Source: Tianweitania aestuarii
GTDB taxonomy: Bacteria; Pseudomonadota; Alphaproteobacteria; Rhizobiales; Rhizobiaceae
Assembly (NCBI RefSeq): GCF_018457165.1
Contig: NZ_JAFMNX010000001.1
Location: 992,001 to 1,056,000, forward strand
Reading direction: 5' to 3'
DNA length: 64,000 bases
Of this stretch, positions 9,518 through 18,538 are shown piece by piece. A model generated the notes under the pieces. That model saw only the letters and a list, made by a program, of their open reading frames with translations, searched no databases and was not told the origin of the DNA. The position numbers were made by a program, and so were the translations under genes. Numbering within the stretch: the first letter of the stretch is position 1; each line of letters starts with the position of its first letter.

Positions 9518-10027
9518 TCAAGCGAAAGCGCGGCCTTCGCTGCGTTGAAAGCTAATCAGATCAAGGTTTGGCGCCGGTTGGCCAAGCATCGTCAGAACTG
9601 CACTCGCTTGGCCACGGTGATGTGTCTGGTGATTGAAGAAGTGGTACAGTGCTGGTGACAGTCGCTGGCTGATCGTTCGCATGTCACTCACCGTCGTGTA
9701 AGAGAATCGCCCGGCGAAATCCGCTTCATCCAGACCATTGATCCAGTCCGCGATGCGTTTGTCTTCGTGCTCGCGCGCGAGGCGCAGCGGCGCGAAGTTT
9801 GGATGGATGATGGTGTTGAGCGCAGTTGGCGCTTCGCCGCGACCTGTGAAGCGCTTCAGCCAAATGCGGTCGGCCACGAGGATGTGGTTCAGTGTGCCGC
9901 ATAACGAGCCGAAGAATACGCCGGTCTGGCGGGTGAATGCATCATCGGACAAGGCAGCACCTGAATCATAGACCGCACGGTTCGCCCAGCTGTTGTAAGC
10001 GGCAAACATCTGGAATTCCTGTTTCAT
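9518..10027 (-). CDS. DinB family protein (putative metal-dependent)
   Basis: Four-helix DinB/YfiT-like protein of 169 residues starting at MKQEFQMFAAYNSWAN. Family members bind a divalent metal through three histidines, and some are thiol-dependent transferases. Candidate ligands are visible: the histidine in LNHILVADRIW and the HHRGQ motif near residue 135. The frame is open upstream, but the ATG at 10027 gives the usual family N-terminus. It diverges from a glutathione S-transferase gene 54 bases away. Substrate unknown. Confidence 0.85.
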   Translation of the reverse strand: MKQEFQMFAAYNSWANRAVYDSGAALSDDAFTRQTGVFFGSLCGTLNHILVADRIWLKRFTGRGEAPTALNTIIHPNFAPLRLAREHEDKRIADWINGLDEADFAGRFSYTTVSDMRTISQRLSPALYHFFNHQTHHRGQASAVLTMLGQPAPNLDLISFQRSEGRAFA

Positions 10028-10081
10028 CGCGCGCCTTTCTGATGCAGCGTTGCGGTTCGTTGAGTCTCGGGAGGTGCTGCG

Positions 10082-10774
10082 GTGTCCATTAAGCTTTATG
10101 ATCTCGTCGGCAAGGATCATTCCCGCCCTTTCAGCCCGCATTGCTGGAAAGTGCGTATGGCGCTGGCGCACAAGAACCTGTCATACGAAACGGTGCCGAC
10201 TTCCTTCACCGAGGTCCGGGCCGTTGAAGGCGGCGCATCGAAGATCATCCCGGTGATCCGCGACGGCGAAACGGTCGTATCCGATTCCTTTGCGATAGCC
10301 CTTTACCTCGAACACACCTATCCGGATCGCCCGACCTTGTTCGGCGGACAAGGCGGGGAATCGATGGCACGCTTCATCGAGCGCTGGTCGCTGGCAACGA
10401 TCCATCCTTTCATCGGCTCTGCCGTTCTGATGGATATCCACGAGTGCCTGGAGCCTGTGGATCAGGCGCATTTCCGCAAGACCCGCGAAGCCCGCTTCAA
10501 CAAGCCGCTGGAAGAGGTTCCGGTTGGACGCGACGAGAAGCTGGAAGCCTTTCGCGCCAGCCTTGCGCCGCTGCGCAGTACATTGGCCGAGCAGCCCTTC
10601 ATCGGCGGTGTGACGCCCTTATTTTGCGACTACATCGTGTTCGGCGCGCTGCAATGGGCGCGCGTCGTTTCGACTTACGGCTTTCTTGCCAGTGACGATC
10701 CTGTTGCCGTCTGGTTCGAGCGCTGCCTGGCCCTGCATGAAGGGATCGGCGCAAGCGTTCCTGCCGCAGCCTAG
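10082..10774 (+). CDS. Glutathione S-transferase family protein
   Basis: The protein has 230 residues. An N-terminal thioredoxin-fold domain (KLYDLVGKDHSRPFSPHCWK, then SKIIPVIRDGETVVSDS, the usual cis-Pro and SNAIL-like region) precedes an all-helical C-terminal domain (about residues 90-225). SPHC places Ser/Cys where GSTs activate glutathione. Translation starts at a GTG (MSIKLYD). It diverges from the DinB gene and is followed by ndk. Likely cytoplasmic conjugation or a related reaction; substrate not inferable. Confidence 0.88.
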   Translation: MSIKLYDLVGKDHSRPFSPHCWKVRMALAHKNLSYETVPTSFTEVRAVEGGASKIIPVIRDGETVVSDSFAIALYLEHTYPDRPTLFGGQGGESMARFIERWSLATIHPFIGSAVLMDIHECLEPVDQAHFRKTREARFNKPLEEVPVGRDEKLEAFRASLAPLRSTLAEQPFIGGVTPLFCDYIVFGALQWARVVSTYGFLASDDPVAVWFERCLALHEGIGASVPAAA

Positions 10775-10852
10775 CCATCAGGCTTGGCAACCGGGAGGGC
10801 GCTCTGTATAGGACGCCCACTTCCCGAACCCCAAGCACAGGACAACAGGACC

Positions 10853-11275
10853 ATGGCGGTAGAGCGTACTTTTTCGATGATCAAGCCGGATGCGACCAAG
10901 CGTAACCTCACCGGCGCGATCACCAAGATGCTGGAAGATGCCGGCCTGCGCGTCGTCGCATCGCGTCGCGTCTGGATGAGCCGTCGCGAAGCCGAAGGCT
11001 TCTACGCCGTGCACAAGGATCGTCCGTTCTTCGGCGAGCTGGTTGAATCCATGTCGGCAGGTCCGACGATCGTTCAGGTTCTGGAAGGCGAAAACGCCAT
11101 CCTGAAGAACCGCGAAGTCATGGGCGCGACCAACCCGGCCAATGCCGACGAAGGCACGATCCGCAAGGTGCATGCTTTGTCGATCGGCGAAAACTCGGTT
11201 CACGGTTCGGATGCTCCCGAAACCGCTGCCCAGGAAATCGCCTACTGGTTCTCCCAGACCGAGATCGTCGGCTGA
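10853..11275 (+). CDS. ndk: Nucleoside diphosphate kinase
   Basis: Transfers phosphate from ATP to NDPs through a phosphohistidine, balancing nucleotide pools. The protein has 140 residues, exactly the family length, starting at [14 protein letters not shown]. The catalytic histidine lies in the signature [10 protein letters not shown] near residue 117. The frame is open 69 bases further upstream, but that segment does not match the family. A strong bidirectional terminator lies 23 bases past the stop. Confidence 0.97.
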   Translation: MAVERTFSMIKPDATKRNLTGAITKMLEDAGLRVVASRRVWMSRREAEGFYAVHKDRPFFGELVESMSAGPTIVQVLEGENAILKNREVMGATNPANADEGTIRKVHALSIGENSVHGSDAPETAAQEIAYWFSQTEIVG

Positions 11276-11294
11276 TTATCGGCTGATGGTAACG

Positions 11295-11324
11295 AAAAAG
11301 CCCGGCTTCGAGCCGGGCTTTTTT
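11295..11324. terminator. Bidirectional terminator between ndk and moaE
   Basis: AGCCCGGCT (11299-11307) and its complement (11311-11319) form a 9-bp stem with a TCG loop. A T-run follows on the plus strand (11319-11324) and an A-run precedes it (11295-11299), so it can stop transcription from both ndk and the convergent moaE. Confidence 0.88.
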
Positions 11325-11808
11325 ATGAGCGTTCGAACCCTTCCGCAGCCGACCAGCGCTGCAGCGCCTCATCGTCGCTTTCCTTGGCATCCACCCAGCC
11401 GCCATCGCTGCCGTCGCGCGCAATCAGCTTTTTCCAGAACGGCGCCTTGGATTTCAGGAAGTCCATCAGGAAGGCTGCGCCATCGAAGGCCGCTTGCCGA
11501 TGAGCGGACGCAGCCAGCACCAGCACGATGTTCTCGCCGGGCGTAACGCGTCCATAGCGATGAATGGCGGTGATGGCCTGCAACGGCCAGCGCTCGGCTG
11601 CCTGGAGCGCGATCTCGTTGATCGCCCGCTCTGCCATGCCGGGATAATGCTCGAGTTCGAGGGCAGCCAGGGAGCCGCCATCATCGCGGCAGATGCCGGA
11701 AAACGTCACCACGGCGCCGATTTCGGGATGGCCTGCGGTCGCAAGCTCGATCTCCCGGGCAATGTCGAAATCGTTGGCCTGAACACGAATAACGGGCTTG
11801 ATCGTCAT
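11323..11808 (-). CDS. moaE: Molybdopterin synthase catalytic subunit MoaE
   Basis: Large subunit of molybdopterin synthase, which transfers two sulfurs from MoaD thiocarboxylate to precursor Z. The protein has 161 residues. Family motifs include GAVVTFSGICRDDGG, LELEHYPGMAE, the IHRYGRVTPGE segment and the active-site lysine region LKSKAPFWKK. It follows moaD by only 6 bases on the same strand. The pgsA-moaD-moaE order on one strand suggests an operon. The host's molybdo-oxidoreductase at 19452-21632 is one likely consumer of the cofactor. Confidence 0.95.
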   Translation of the reverse strand: MTIKPVIRVQANDFDIAREIELATAGHPEIGAVVTFSGICRDDGGSLAALELEHYPGMAERAINEIALQAAERWPLQAITAIHRYGRVTPGENIVLVLAASAHRQAAFDGAAFLMDFLKSKAPFWKKLIARDGSDGGWVDAKESDDEALQRWSAAEGFERS

Positions 11809-11814
11809 AACCGA

Positions 11815-12114
11815 TCAGCCTCCGGTCATTGGTGGAAACAAGCCTATCTCGCGGGCGTCGCCAAGCGGCTCGTCATGCTCGGCATGCTCATGGTCAAGCG
11901 CAACGCGGATGACTTCGGGGAACTGAAGGGCATGCTCGTAGCCTTCGCCACGCTCTTTCAGCCAATGGAGCAGATCGCGCACGGTGACCACGGAGGAGGG
12001 GAGAGCGATCTCCTCCTGCGGCACGCCGATGCGCTCGCGAACCCAGGCGAAATAAACCAGCTTGACCGGTCTATTCGTCGACGATGTGTTTGGCGCCTGC
12101 TCGAAAATAGTCAT
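11815..12114 (-). CDS. moaD: Molybdopterin synthase sulfur carrier subunit MoaD
   Basis: Ubiquitin-like sulfur carrier whose C-terminal Gly-Gly becomes a thiocarboxylate; here the protein ends PPMTGG as required. Family segments VKLVYFAWVRERIG and VRDLLHWLKERGE are clear. The only in-frame ATG is at 12114, giving 99 residues and a 44-base overlap with the end of pgsA; the usual family start would be near KLVYFAWV, inside pgsA's stop region, where I see no ATG or GTG. The start is therefore uncertain while the rest is solid. It precedes moaE by 6 bases. Confidence 0.88.
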   Translation of the reverse strand: MTIFEQAPNTSSTNRPVKLVYFAWVRERIGVPQEEIALPSSVVTVRDLLHWLKERGEGYEHALQFPEVIRVALDHEHAEHDEPLGDAREIGLFPPMTGG

Positions 12115-12658
12115 AGCCCGTATAAAGGGTGAGAATTGCGGATATCCAGAGCAGGACGATGCCCATCTGCGTCGTATAGGGAAGCAGCTTGTCTCCGGCC
12201 GGGCCTGCCAGCAGAAAGGCAATGGCAAACATCTGCAGCGTCGTTTTCCATTTGGCGAGCTGCGTTACCGGCACGCTGACCTTCAGCGCAGCCAGATATT
12301 CGCGCAAACCCGACACCAAAATCTCTCGACACAGGATGATGATGGCAGCCCACAGCGTCCATCCCGCGATGATTCCTTCGGCCGCCAGAAGCAGAAGGCA
12401 GGCCGATACAAGGAGCTTGTCGGCAATCGGATCCAGCATCTTGCCGATGTTGGAGGTCTGCTGCCAAATCCGGGCGAGATAGCCGTCGAGGTAATCGGTG
12501 ACGCTGGCCATGATGAACAGGAACAGCGCCGACCAGCGCGCAAGGTCGCTCGATTGCAGGCGACCCTCGAAAAAGAAGCAGAGCACAATCAGAGGCACAG
12601 TCAGGATGCGACTGTAGGTCAGAAGGTTTGGAATATTGAAAGCCCGGCGGCTTGCCAT
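12071..12658 (-). CDS. pgsA: CDP-diacylglycerol-glycerol-3-phosphate 3-phosphatidyltransferase
   Basis: Inner-membrane enzyme making phosphatidylglycerol-phosphate, the committed step to PG and cardiolipin. The protein has 195 residues starting MASRRAFNIPNLLTYSRI. The CDP-alcohol phosphotransferase motif D-x2-DG-x2-AR-x8-G-x3-D-x3-D is present as TDYLDGYLAR followed by GKMLDPIADK. Several hydrophobic helices follow. An alternative ATG lies 36 bases upstream. It lies between uvrC and moaD on the same strand, 112 bases after uvrC. A second, more divergent enzyme of this superfamily is encoded at 23470-24048. Confidence 0.93.
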   Translation of the reverse strand: MASRRAFNIPNLLTYSRILTVPLIVLCFFFEGRLQSSDLARWSALFLFIMASVTDYLDGYLARIWQQTSNIGKMLDPIADKLLVSACLLLLAAEGIIAGWTLWAAIIILCREILVSGLREYLAALKVSVPVTQLAKWKTTLQMFAIAFLLAGPAGDKLLPYTTQMGIVLLWISAILTLYTGYDYFRAGAKHIVDE

Positions 12659-12770
12659 GGTGCGAGTCGAAACCTTCTTTGGCGCAAGCTTCATTCGTGG
12701 CCGCTCAAATGCGGCAATTTGCGAGCCGGGGCAAGCGCTGGGACGACATCTTTGGTGAACGCTGCATCTT

Positions 12771-14834
12771 TCAGCCCTTCTCGTGGAAGTGATTGTACAC
12801 GGTACGCGCGATTGATTCGGAGATGCCATCGACGGCCATCAGGTCTTCCATAGCCGCCCGGCTGACAGCCTTGGCCGTGCCGAAATGGTGCAGAAGCGCA
12901 CGTTTGCGCCCCGGACCGATGCCCGCGACCTCGTCGAGCGGATTGCGCACGAAGTCCTTCTTGCGCCGCGTGCGATGCGCCCCGATCGCGAAGCGATGCG
13001 CTTCGTCTCGCAGCCGCTGTAAAAAATAAAGAACGGGATCACGCACGGGAAGGGTGAATGACGGCCGCCCTTCCATGATGAACCGCTCGCGTCCCGCTTC
13101 GCGATCCACGCCCTTGGCAACGCCGATCGCGTGCACCGCATCTGAGATACCGAGGTCGGCGAGGATCTTGCGCACGGCCGTCATCTGGCCCTCGCCACCA
13201 TCGATCAGAATCACGTCCGGCCAGGCTGGCACGGCCTCGTCTTCTTCCGACGGATCGGGCGCGGCTTTACGGTCCGGGATGCCGTTTTCCTTGATGAGGC
13301 GACCGAAGCGGCGCTCCATCACTTCGCGCATCATGCCGAAGTCGTCTCCGGGCGTGATCTCGGTCGAGCGGATGTTGAACTTGCGATACTGATTCTTGAT
13401 GAAGCCTTCTGGCCCCGCCACGATCATCGCACCAACGGCGCTCGTGCCCATGATGTGCGAATTGTCATAGACCTCGATGCGGCGCGGCTTGCGCTCAAGT
13501 CCGAACACCGACTGGACGCCCTCCAGCAGGCGGGCCTGCGAGGATGTTTCGGCGAGCCGCCGTCCCAGCGCTTCGCGCGCGTTCTGAAGGGCGTGTTGAA
13601 CCAGCTCCTTCTTTTCTCCGCGCTGCGGTACGGAGATGGACACTTTGCGGCCTGCCATCGTGGACAGCGCCTCTTCGAGCAGCGGCTGCTCTTCCACTTC
13701 CTGCGAAAGGAGAAGCATGCGCGGGCAGGGTTTGTCTTCATAGAACTGCGCCAGGAACGCACCCAGCACTTCGCCGAGCTCGATCGTTGGATCGGCCTTG
13801 GGGAAATAGGCGCGGTTGCCCCAGTTCTGACCGGTGCGGAAGAAGAACACCTCGATACAGGTTTGTCCGCCCTCGCCATGAATGGCGAACACGTCGGCTT
13901 CTTCCACCGAGGCCGGGTTGATTCCCTGATGGCTTTGCACGTGGCTGAGCGCGCTCAAACGGTCGCGATAGATCGCGGCCCGCTCGAAATCGAGATCATC
14001 CGACGCGTCCTGCATGGCCGAAGCGATCTGCGCCTTCACGGTCTGGCTCTTACCCGACAGGAAGTCGCGCGCTTCACCGACTAGCGCCTTGTAACCGGCT
14101 TCGTCGATTTCGCCGGTGCAAGGGCCGGAACAGCGCTTGATCTGGTAAAGCAGGCAAGGCCGCGTGCGGCTCTCGTAAGACGAGTCGGTGCAGGTGCGCA
14201 GCAGAAATGCGCGTTGCAGGGCGTTGATGGTGCGCCCGACCGCGCCGGCCGACGCGAACGGTCCGAAATAATCGCCTTTGCGCGAGCGCGCGCCACGGTG
14301 CTTGAAGATGCCGGGCGCGGGATGGTCGCCGGTGACGATGATATAAGGAAACGACTTGTCGTCGCGAAGCAGAACATTGAAGCGCGGCCGCAAGCGCTTG
14401 ATCAGATTCGCTTCAAGCAGAAGCGCCTCGATCTCGGTGCGCGTAATCACGAACTCCATGCTCGCGGTTTCGCGAACCATTCGCCCGATGCGATTGGTGT
14501 GGTAGCGGCCCTGCGCATAGGCCGTAACGCGCTTCTTCAGATTGCGTGCCTTGCCGACATAAAGCACGTCGCCCGCCGCATTCATCATGCGGTAAACGCC
14601 AGGCGCGTTGGGCAGGCGCTTCACCAGCATCTGGATCGCGGCTTCGCCAACCAGACCGGCGGCGTCACCGCCGGTGCCGATCCAATCCATATTGGCGAGC
14701 GGCTTGGCGGCTTCGACCGGCTCGCTGCCGCCGTCATCCACCAATGTTTCATCATCTTCGTCACGGCCGGGCATGAAGCCTGCGACATCGCTGCCTGCCT
14801 GGTGCGAAACGCTTTTCGGATGACCCGCGCTCAT
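12771..14834 (-). CDS. uvrC: Excinuclease ABC subunit UvrC
   Basis: Makes the dual incisions of nucleotide excision repair after UvrA/UvrB damage recognition. The protein has 687 residues. Domains in order: a non-conserved N-terminal extension of about 65 residues; GIY-YIG nuclease ([20 protein letters not shown]); a four-cysteine region ([27 protein letters not shown]); UVR motif; an RNase H-like nuclease ([21 protein letters not shown]); and C-terminal helix-hairpin-helix ([20 protein letters not shown]). Its start overlaps the upstream SDR gene by 4 bases, so the two are co-translated. Alternative starts closer to the GIY-YIG domain exist. Confidence 0.95.
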   Translation of the reverse strand: MSAGHPKSVSHQAGSDVAGFMPGRDEDDETLVDDGGSEPVEAAKPLANMDWIGTGGDAAGLVGEAAIQMLVKRLPNAPGVYRMMNAAGDVLYVGKARNLKKRVTAYAQGRYHTNRIGRMVRETASMEFVITRTEIEALLLEANLIKRLRPRFNVLLRDDKSFPYIIVTGDHPAPGIFKHRGARSRKGDYFGPFASAGAVGRTINALQRAFLLRTCTDSSYESRTRPCLLYQIKRCSGPCTGEIDEAGYKALVGEARDFLSGKSQTVKAQIASAMQDASDDLDFERAAIYRDRLSALSHVQSHQGINPASVEEADVFAIHGEGGQTCIEVFFFRTGQNWGNRAYFPKADPTIELGEVLGAFLAQFYEDKPCPRMLLLSQEVEEQPLLEEALSTMAGRKVSISVPQRGEKKELVQHALQNAREALGRRLAETSSQARLLEGVQSVFGLERKPRRIEVYDNSHIMGTSAVGAMIVAGPEGFIKNQYRKFNIRSTEITPGDDFGMMREVMERRFGRLIKENGIPDRKAAPDPSEEDEAVPAWPDVILIDGGEGQMTAVRKILADLGISDAVHAIGVAKGVDREAGRERFIMEGRPSFTLPVRDPVLYFLQRLRDEAHRFAIGAHRTRRKKDFVRNPLDEVAGIGPGRKRALLHHFGTAKAVSRAAMEDLMAVDGISESIARTVYNHFHEKG

Positions 14835-15592
14835 TCGGGGATTCCCGCAACATCAGGCGTTTGCCAGGCAAGATGCTGGCCGCCGTCCAGAGCGATCATC
14901 TGCCCGGTCACCGATTTGGCTTCCAGAAGATAGCGAATCGTTGCGCCGAATTCTGCGAGATCCGGGCCGCGCTCCAGAATCAGCGCTGAAACCTGTGCGT
15001 CGAAATCGGCCTGATCCTGTCGGCTGTTGGGCAGGGTGGGGCCGGGGCCGATGGCGTTGACGCGAATCCGCGGCGCATAGGCCTGCGCCAGCGTCTGGGT
15101 GGCCGTCCAAAGAACGGATTTGGACAGCGTATAGGAAAAGAAGCGTGGTGTCGGTCGCCACACCCGCTGGTCGATGATGTTGACGATCAATCCATCACCA
15201 TCCGAACCGAGCTGCTGCGCAAAGGCGCGGGCAAGCTGCACGGGTGCCTTGGCGTGAACAGCGAAATGCTTGTCCCAAGTCTCCCAGTCGAAGTCCTGTG
15301 CGCTGTCTTCCTCGAAGATCGAGGCATTGTTTATCAATAGGCCGAGGGGGCCGAAACAGCCGGCCGCCTCCGCAATCAACCCATCAAGCGCATCGGTGTC
15401 GCTGAGGTCGACACGAACAAGAGCAGCCTTGCCGCCATTTTTAATGATTTCCGCAACGAGGCCGTCAGCCTCCTCATGCGAATGGTGGCAATGGATGACC
15501 ACAGGCAATCCGTGGCTGGCGAGGTCGAGAGCGATTGCTCGGCCGATCCGACGTGCGCCGCCGGTGATCAAGGCAACGGGCAATGCGGTCAT
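14831..15592 (-). CDS. Short-chain dehydrogenase/reductase (pteridine reductase-like)
   Basis: NAD(P)-dependent oxidoreductase with a Rossmann fold, 253 residues. The cofactor motif TGGARRIG is at about residues 11-18, NNAS near residue 90, and the catalytic Tyr-x3-Lys as YTLSK near residue 155. [10 protein letters not shown] and a C-terminal [10 protein letters not shown] complete the classical SDR layout. TGGARR with Arg residues after the glycines suggests NADP preference and resembles FolM/pteridine reductase proteins. It overlaps uvrC by 4 bases. Substrate not certain. Confidence 0.88.
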   Translation of the reverse strand: MTALPVALITGGARRIGRAIALDLASHGLPVVIHCHHSHEEADGLVAEIIKNGGKAALVRVDLSDTDALDGLIAEAAGCFGPLGLLINNASIFEEDSAQDFDWETWDKHFAVHAKAPVQLARAFAQQLGSDGDGLIVNIIDQRVWRPTPRFFSYTLSKSVLWTATQTLAQAYAPRIRVNAIGPGPTLPNSRQDQADFDAQVSALILERGPDLAEFGATIRYLLEAKSVTGQMIALDGGQHLAWQTPDVAGIPE

Positions 15593-15937
15593 GAGTCTAG
15601 AACCTTGATGATCTGGGTTGGAAAAGAAGCGCGTGACTCACCGCTTCTAGCGTGAATATAGGCGTTTGAAGCGGTTCAACCAAACCTTAACCATGACGAG
15701 CTGCGAAATCGTAACCATAAGATTTTATTAAACTTTTGACCCGTCTGTGGCGATCCGGCAACATCACGTTTCTGCCACAATGCTGACAGGGAAACTTCGC
15801 TTTTGAGGTCTTGTTCAGCCGTATTTCGAGACCATTTTCATCCTCGTAGGGCACAGACGGCGTTCACACGTCGCTCTTGATTACCCGCAGTGGTTGGATT
15901 TGTCCCAAGCAGATCCCTGTGTACAAGGAGTACGAGA
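15593..15937. promoter_or_regulatory. Divergent intergenic region before the outer-membrane protein gene
   Basis: These 345 bases contain no credible gene. The middle is AT-rich (about 15715-15736). TTGACC at 15736-15741 followed after 17 bases by CAACAT at 15759-15764 could be the promoter of the downstream beta-barrel protein, with a long 5' leader of about 170 bases, as is common for abundant outer-membrane protein mRNAs. ACAAGGAG at 15922-15929 is a good ribosome-binding site. Confidence 0.4.
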
Positions 15938-16600
15938 ATGAACCTGACGAACAAGTACGGCCGCTCTGTTGCGGTTCTCGCCGGTGCTGCAGCCCTCTTC
16001 GCTGCCGCCTCCGCCCAGGCAGCTGACGTGATCATGGAAGAGCCACCGGCACCGATCGCCATGGAAACCCTTCCGGTTGCTTCGTGGGCTGGTGCCTACG
16101 CTGGTGCCGTGGCTTCCTACGGCTTCGAAGGCCGCAGCAACGGTCTCGTTGGACCGGACGCTGACACCGACGGTTTCGCTGGTTCGGGCTTCGCTGGCTA
16201 CAACTGGCAGACCAACAACCTCGTTTACGGTGTTGAAGGCGACGTTGGTTACAGCGGCGTTGACGGTTCGGCTGGCGGCCAGACGGTTGAAGGCGGCCTG
16301 AACGGCTCGATCCGCGCTCGCGTTGGTGTTGCAGCAACCGACCGCGTCCTGATCTATGGTACGGCTGGTGGCGCTGCTGAGCGCGTTGAAGTGTCGAACG
16401 AACTCGGCAACGACAAGCAGACCCTGCTCGGCTACACCGTCGGCGCCGGCGTTGATGCCAAGCTCACCGACCAGGTCTTCGGTCGCGTCGAGTATCGCTA
16501 CACCGACCTGTCGGACGACACGTTCAACACGGGCGGCTTCGCTCAGGACGTTGGCACCACCGACCACAAGGTTTCGGTTGGTCTCGGTGTGAAGTTCTAA
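15938..16600 (+). CDS. Outer-membrane beta-barrel protein (Omp25/Omp31-like porin family)
   Basis: The protein has 220 residues. The signal peptide ends ASAQA/AD near residue 28. The mature part is an eight-strand type barrel rich in alternating aromatic and small residues: GAYAGAVASYGF, GFAGYNWQTNNLVYGVEGDVGYSG, LIYGTAGGAAERVEV, VFGRVEYRYTDLSD. It ends in GLGVKF with the C-terminal phenylalanine that the BAM complex recognises. Codon use is strongly biased (many GGT, GTT, GCT), typical of a highly expressed gene. The start is set by the signal peptide and by the ribosome-binding site ACAAGGAG 8 bases upstream. A bidirectional terminator follows. Confidence 0.9.
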   Translation: MNLTNKYGRSVAVLAGAAALFAAASAQAADVIMEEPPAPIAMETLPVASWAGAYAGAVASYGFEGRSNGLVGPDADTDGFAGSGFAGYNWQTNNLVYGVEGDVGYSGVDGSAGGQTVEGGLNGSIRARVGVAATDRVLIYGTAGGAAERVEVSNELGNDKQTLLGYTVGAGVDAKLTDQVFGRVEYRYTDLSDDTFNTGGFAQDVGTTDHKVSVGLGVKF

Positions 16601-16620
16601 GCTTCTCATCCAACGAACGA

Positions 16621-16649
16621 AAAAGCCGGGCTCAATGCCCGGCTTTTTT
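16621..16649. terminator. Bidirectional terminator between the porin and GST genes
   Basis: AGCCGGGC (16624-16631) and GCCCGGCT (16637-16644) form an 8-bp stem with loop TCAAT, flanked by AAAA and TTTTTT. It can serve the porin gene on plus and the convergent GST gene on minus. Confidence 0.85.
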
Positions 16650-16672
16650 GTGCCTGTAATCAGGAAACTGGT

Positions 16673-17272
16673 TCAGCCTTTCGGCAGGTATTTCGCCAGT
16701 TCCGGAAACTTGCGGTCGAAACGATCCGCCCAGCGCGTCAGCTTTCCGCGCTTCTTCTCCCACTTGCCCTCGAAGCGGAGCGCCAGGTAGGCGAGGGTCG
16801 CACGCAGTGCGAGATGGCCGGCATGCACTTTCGTCGGCAGGCTGATCTTCTGATCGTTCACCAGATCAAGCGCCCGCTCGACCTTGTCCCACTGCCGCTC
16901 GAGCCAGGTTTGGCTCACATGCTCTTCGGGACGCATGCGTCGCTCATAGACATGCGCCAGTGCTGCATCGCAGATCCCGTCGCACAATGCTTCCATCTGC
17001 TCGGCTTCCAGGCGCTTCGCGCCGTTGCGCGGAAACAGCGAGCCTTTGCTTTCGCGGTTCAGATATTGGATGATGACCCGGCTGTCATAGATCGCACCGC
17101 CATCATCGGGAATGAACACCGGGATCTTGCCGAGTGGATTGGCTTCGATCAACGAAGCGGGCGGATTGACGGTCTCCGTGGTAACGGGCTCGAATGCGAT
17201 GCCCGCCTGATGCGCCGCCATTCGGACCTTGGCGCTGTAAGGCGAAGCGTTGGAAAAGAGGATCTTGGGCAT
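16673..17272 (-). CDS. Glutathione S-transferase family protein
   Basis: The protein has 199 residues, starting MPKILFSNASPYSAKVRMAA, a typical N-terminal GST strand-helix with SPYSAK at the active-site loop. NPLGKIPVFIPDDGGAIYDSRVI is the cis-proline and glutathione-binding segment. A helical C-terminal half follows (about residues 85-199). It is unrelated in detail to the GST at 10082-10774. It lies 28 bases downstream of an RNase T2 gene on the same strand. The frame is open upstream of 17272 but that part has no family resemblance. Confidence 0.88.
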   Translation of the reverse strand: MPKILFSNASPYSAKVRMAAHQAGIAFEPVTTETVNPPASLIEANPLGKIPVFIPDDGGAIYDSRVIIQYLNRESKGSLFPRNGAKRLEAEQMEALCDGICDAALAHVYERRMRPEEHVSQTWLERQWDKVERALDLVNDQKISLPTKVHAGHLALRATLAYLALRFEGKWEKKRGKLTRWADRFDRKFPELAKYLPKG

Positions 17273-17300
17273 TCGGTCTCCGACAGTTTGGTGAAGAAAC

Positions 17301-18008
17301 TCAGCGCGCCTCGGGCATGGAAGCCGGTCGCGAACAGCCTTGCCGATCGATCTCGGGGCAGGCGCGAAAATCCAGATTGTTCTTGGACAGGCAGATGCGA
17401 ACTTCGCGGATGAGGCCGGCCTTGCAGCTGACCGCCATATCACGTGCTTCGAGACCGGGATTGGCGGCAGTCAGCGCATCCTCGATCGCCTTGGGAGACA
17501 CCGGCTGGGAATCGCCGTTCAACGCGGCAGGTATGGTGATCCTGTCGCGTGCAGCGCGCGTGGTTGCGAAATAGTCCACCTGCGACAAGCCGCTGCACGA
17601 ACCATGCTTACGCCACTGGTGGCCGATCAGGCCGGCTGACGGGATGAGATCGCGGTAGTCGGCAACCAGCGAGTCGGGAACGCGGTCCGGTTCGCTGTTC
17701 TTGCAGAATTCGGGATAGCCGCGCTCGAATTGCGGCCAGAGGCCATGAACCACAAAGCCGTGTGGATCTCGACGGCCGCATTGCTGCCGATTCGCCTGCT
17801 CGCCTTCTGCCTGGCAGTAGCTCGGTGACCAGGAAAGGCTGAGAACATAGAAGTCGAAGCCGGTGCCTTGCGGGATGGCATCGGCACTCAGCGAAGGCGG
17901 GGCATCGGCCTCGCCGGATGAGGACTCAGGCGGCTGGCAGGCGGCAAGAAGAAGCGTGGCAGCCAGGCATAGCCCGGCGCGCAGGCTTGTCACCGCAGGA
18001 TACGGCAC
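17301..18008 (-). CDS. Ribonuclease T2 family lipoprotein
   Basis: Secreted acid-type RNase that cleaves RNA through a 2',3'-cyclic phosphate. The protein has 235 residues. The N-terminus has a lipobox LLLAAC near residues 20-24, so it is probably anchored in the envelope. Both catalytic segments are intact: CAS1 as FVVHGLWPQ and CAS2 as GHQWRKHGSC, each with its histidine, plus LSLSWSPSYC at the first strand. Paired cysteines suggest disulfides. Its first codons overlap by 19 bases the end of a small secreted-protein gene upstream, indicating co-expression. Candidate role: periplasmic RNA scavenging. Confidence 0.92.
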   Translation of the reverse strand: MPYPAVTSLRAGLCLAATLLLAACQPPESSSGEADAPPSLSADAIPQGTGFDFYVLSLSWSPSYCQAEGEQANRQQCGRRDPHGFVVHGLWPQFERGYPEFCKNSEPDRVPDSLVADYRDLIPSAGLIGHQWRKHGSCSGLSQVDYFATTRAARDRITIPAALNGDSQPVSPKAIEDALTAANPGLEARDMAVSCKAGLIREVRICLSKNNLDFRACPEIDRQGCSRPASMPEAR

Positions 18009-18439
18009 GCACCGCTATAAACATTCCAGCGATCAAAGCCGTCCACGCAGAATTCGACATTGTAGCCGGTGCCGGCAAAGCCCATGCCTTCTTCCACCAG
18101 ATACCAGATCTTGCGCTGCATGCCGTCCGACAGGCTGACGGTCGCGCCGCAATAAAGGCGTGCGATCGGGCGTTCTTCCGGAATGGCCGGCAGCCAGCGG
18201 CGAAGCGTGATGTTGTGGAACTCGGCAATTGCCACTTTCGGCAGGGCAGGCACGTGCGTGACCTGATGCTCGAACTTGGACTGAATACGACCCAGCACGC
18301 TGGTGTTCATGCAGAAACCGGCATCGGCTTCCGGCATGACCTGAATGTAATCGGCGGCCTGTGCGGTCGGCGCGCTGAAGCTCGCCAGGCTGACAGCCAA
18401 GACAGCCGCTGCCTTGAGGAGAAACGAACCACGCGCCAT
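17990..18439 (-). CDS. Small secreted protein, function unknown, coupled to RNase T2
   Basis: The protein has 149 residues. The signal peptide is MARGSFLLKAAAVL with cleavage near TAQAAD (residue 28). The mature protein has four cysteines (GFCMNTS, LYCGATV, EFCVDGF, GACRILR), consistent with two disulfides in the periplasm. I do not recognise a named domain. Its 3' end overlaps the RNase T2 start by 19 bases, suggesting a joint role such as a partner or inhibitor, but that is inference only. The frame is open 66 bases upstream; the chosen start makes a proper signal peptide. Confidence 0.75.
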   Translation of the reverse strand: MARGSFLLKAAAVLAVSLASFSAPTAQAADYIQVMPEADAGFCMNTSVLGRIQSKFEHQVTHVPALPKVAIAEFHNITLRRWLPAIPEERPIARLYCGATVSLSDGMQRKIWYLVEEGMGFAGTGYNVEFCVDGFDRWNVYSGACRILR

Positions 18440-18538
18440 TGGAAGCCCCGCGATGTTGAAACGATAGGTTGCGATGAATGTCGTGCACCGCACTTGCCCG
18501 GTCAACCCGATCAGGTCAAGCCGCCACGAAGAACAAGC

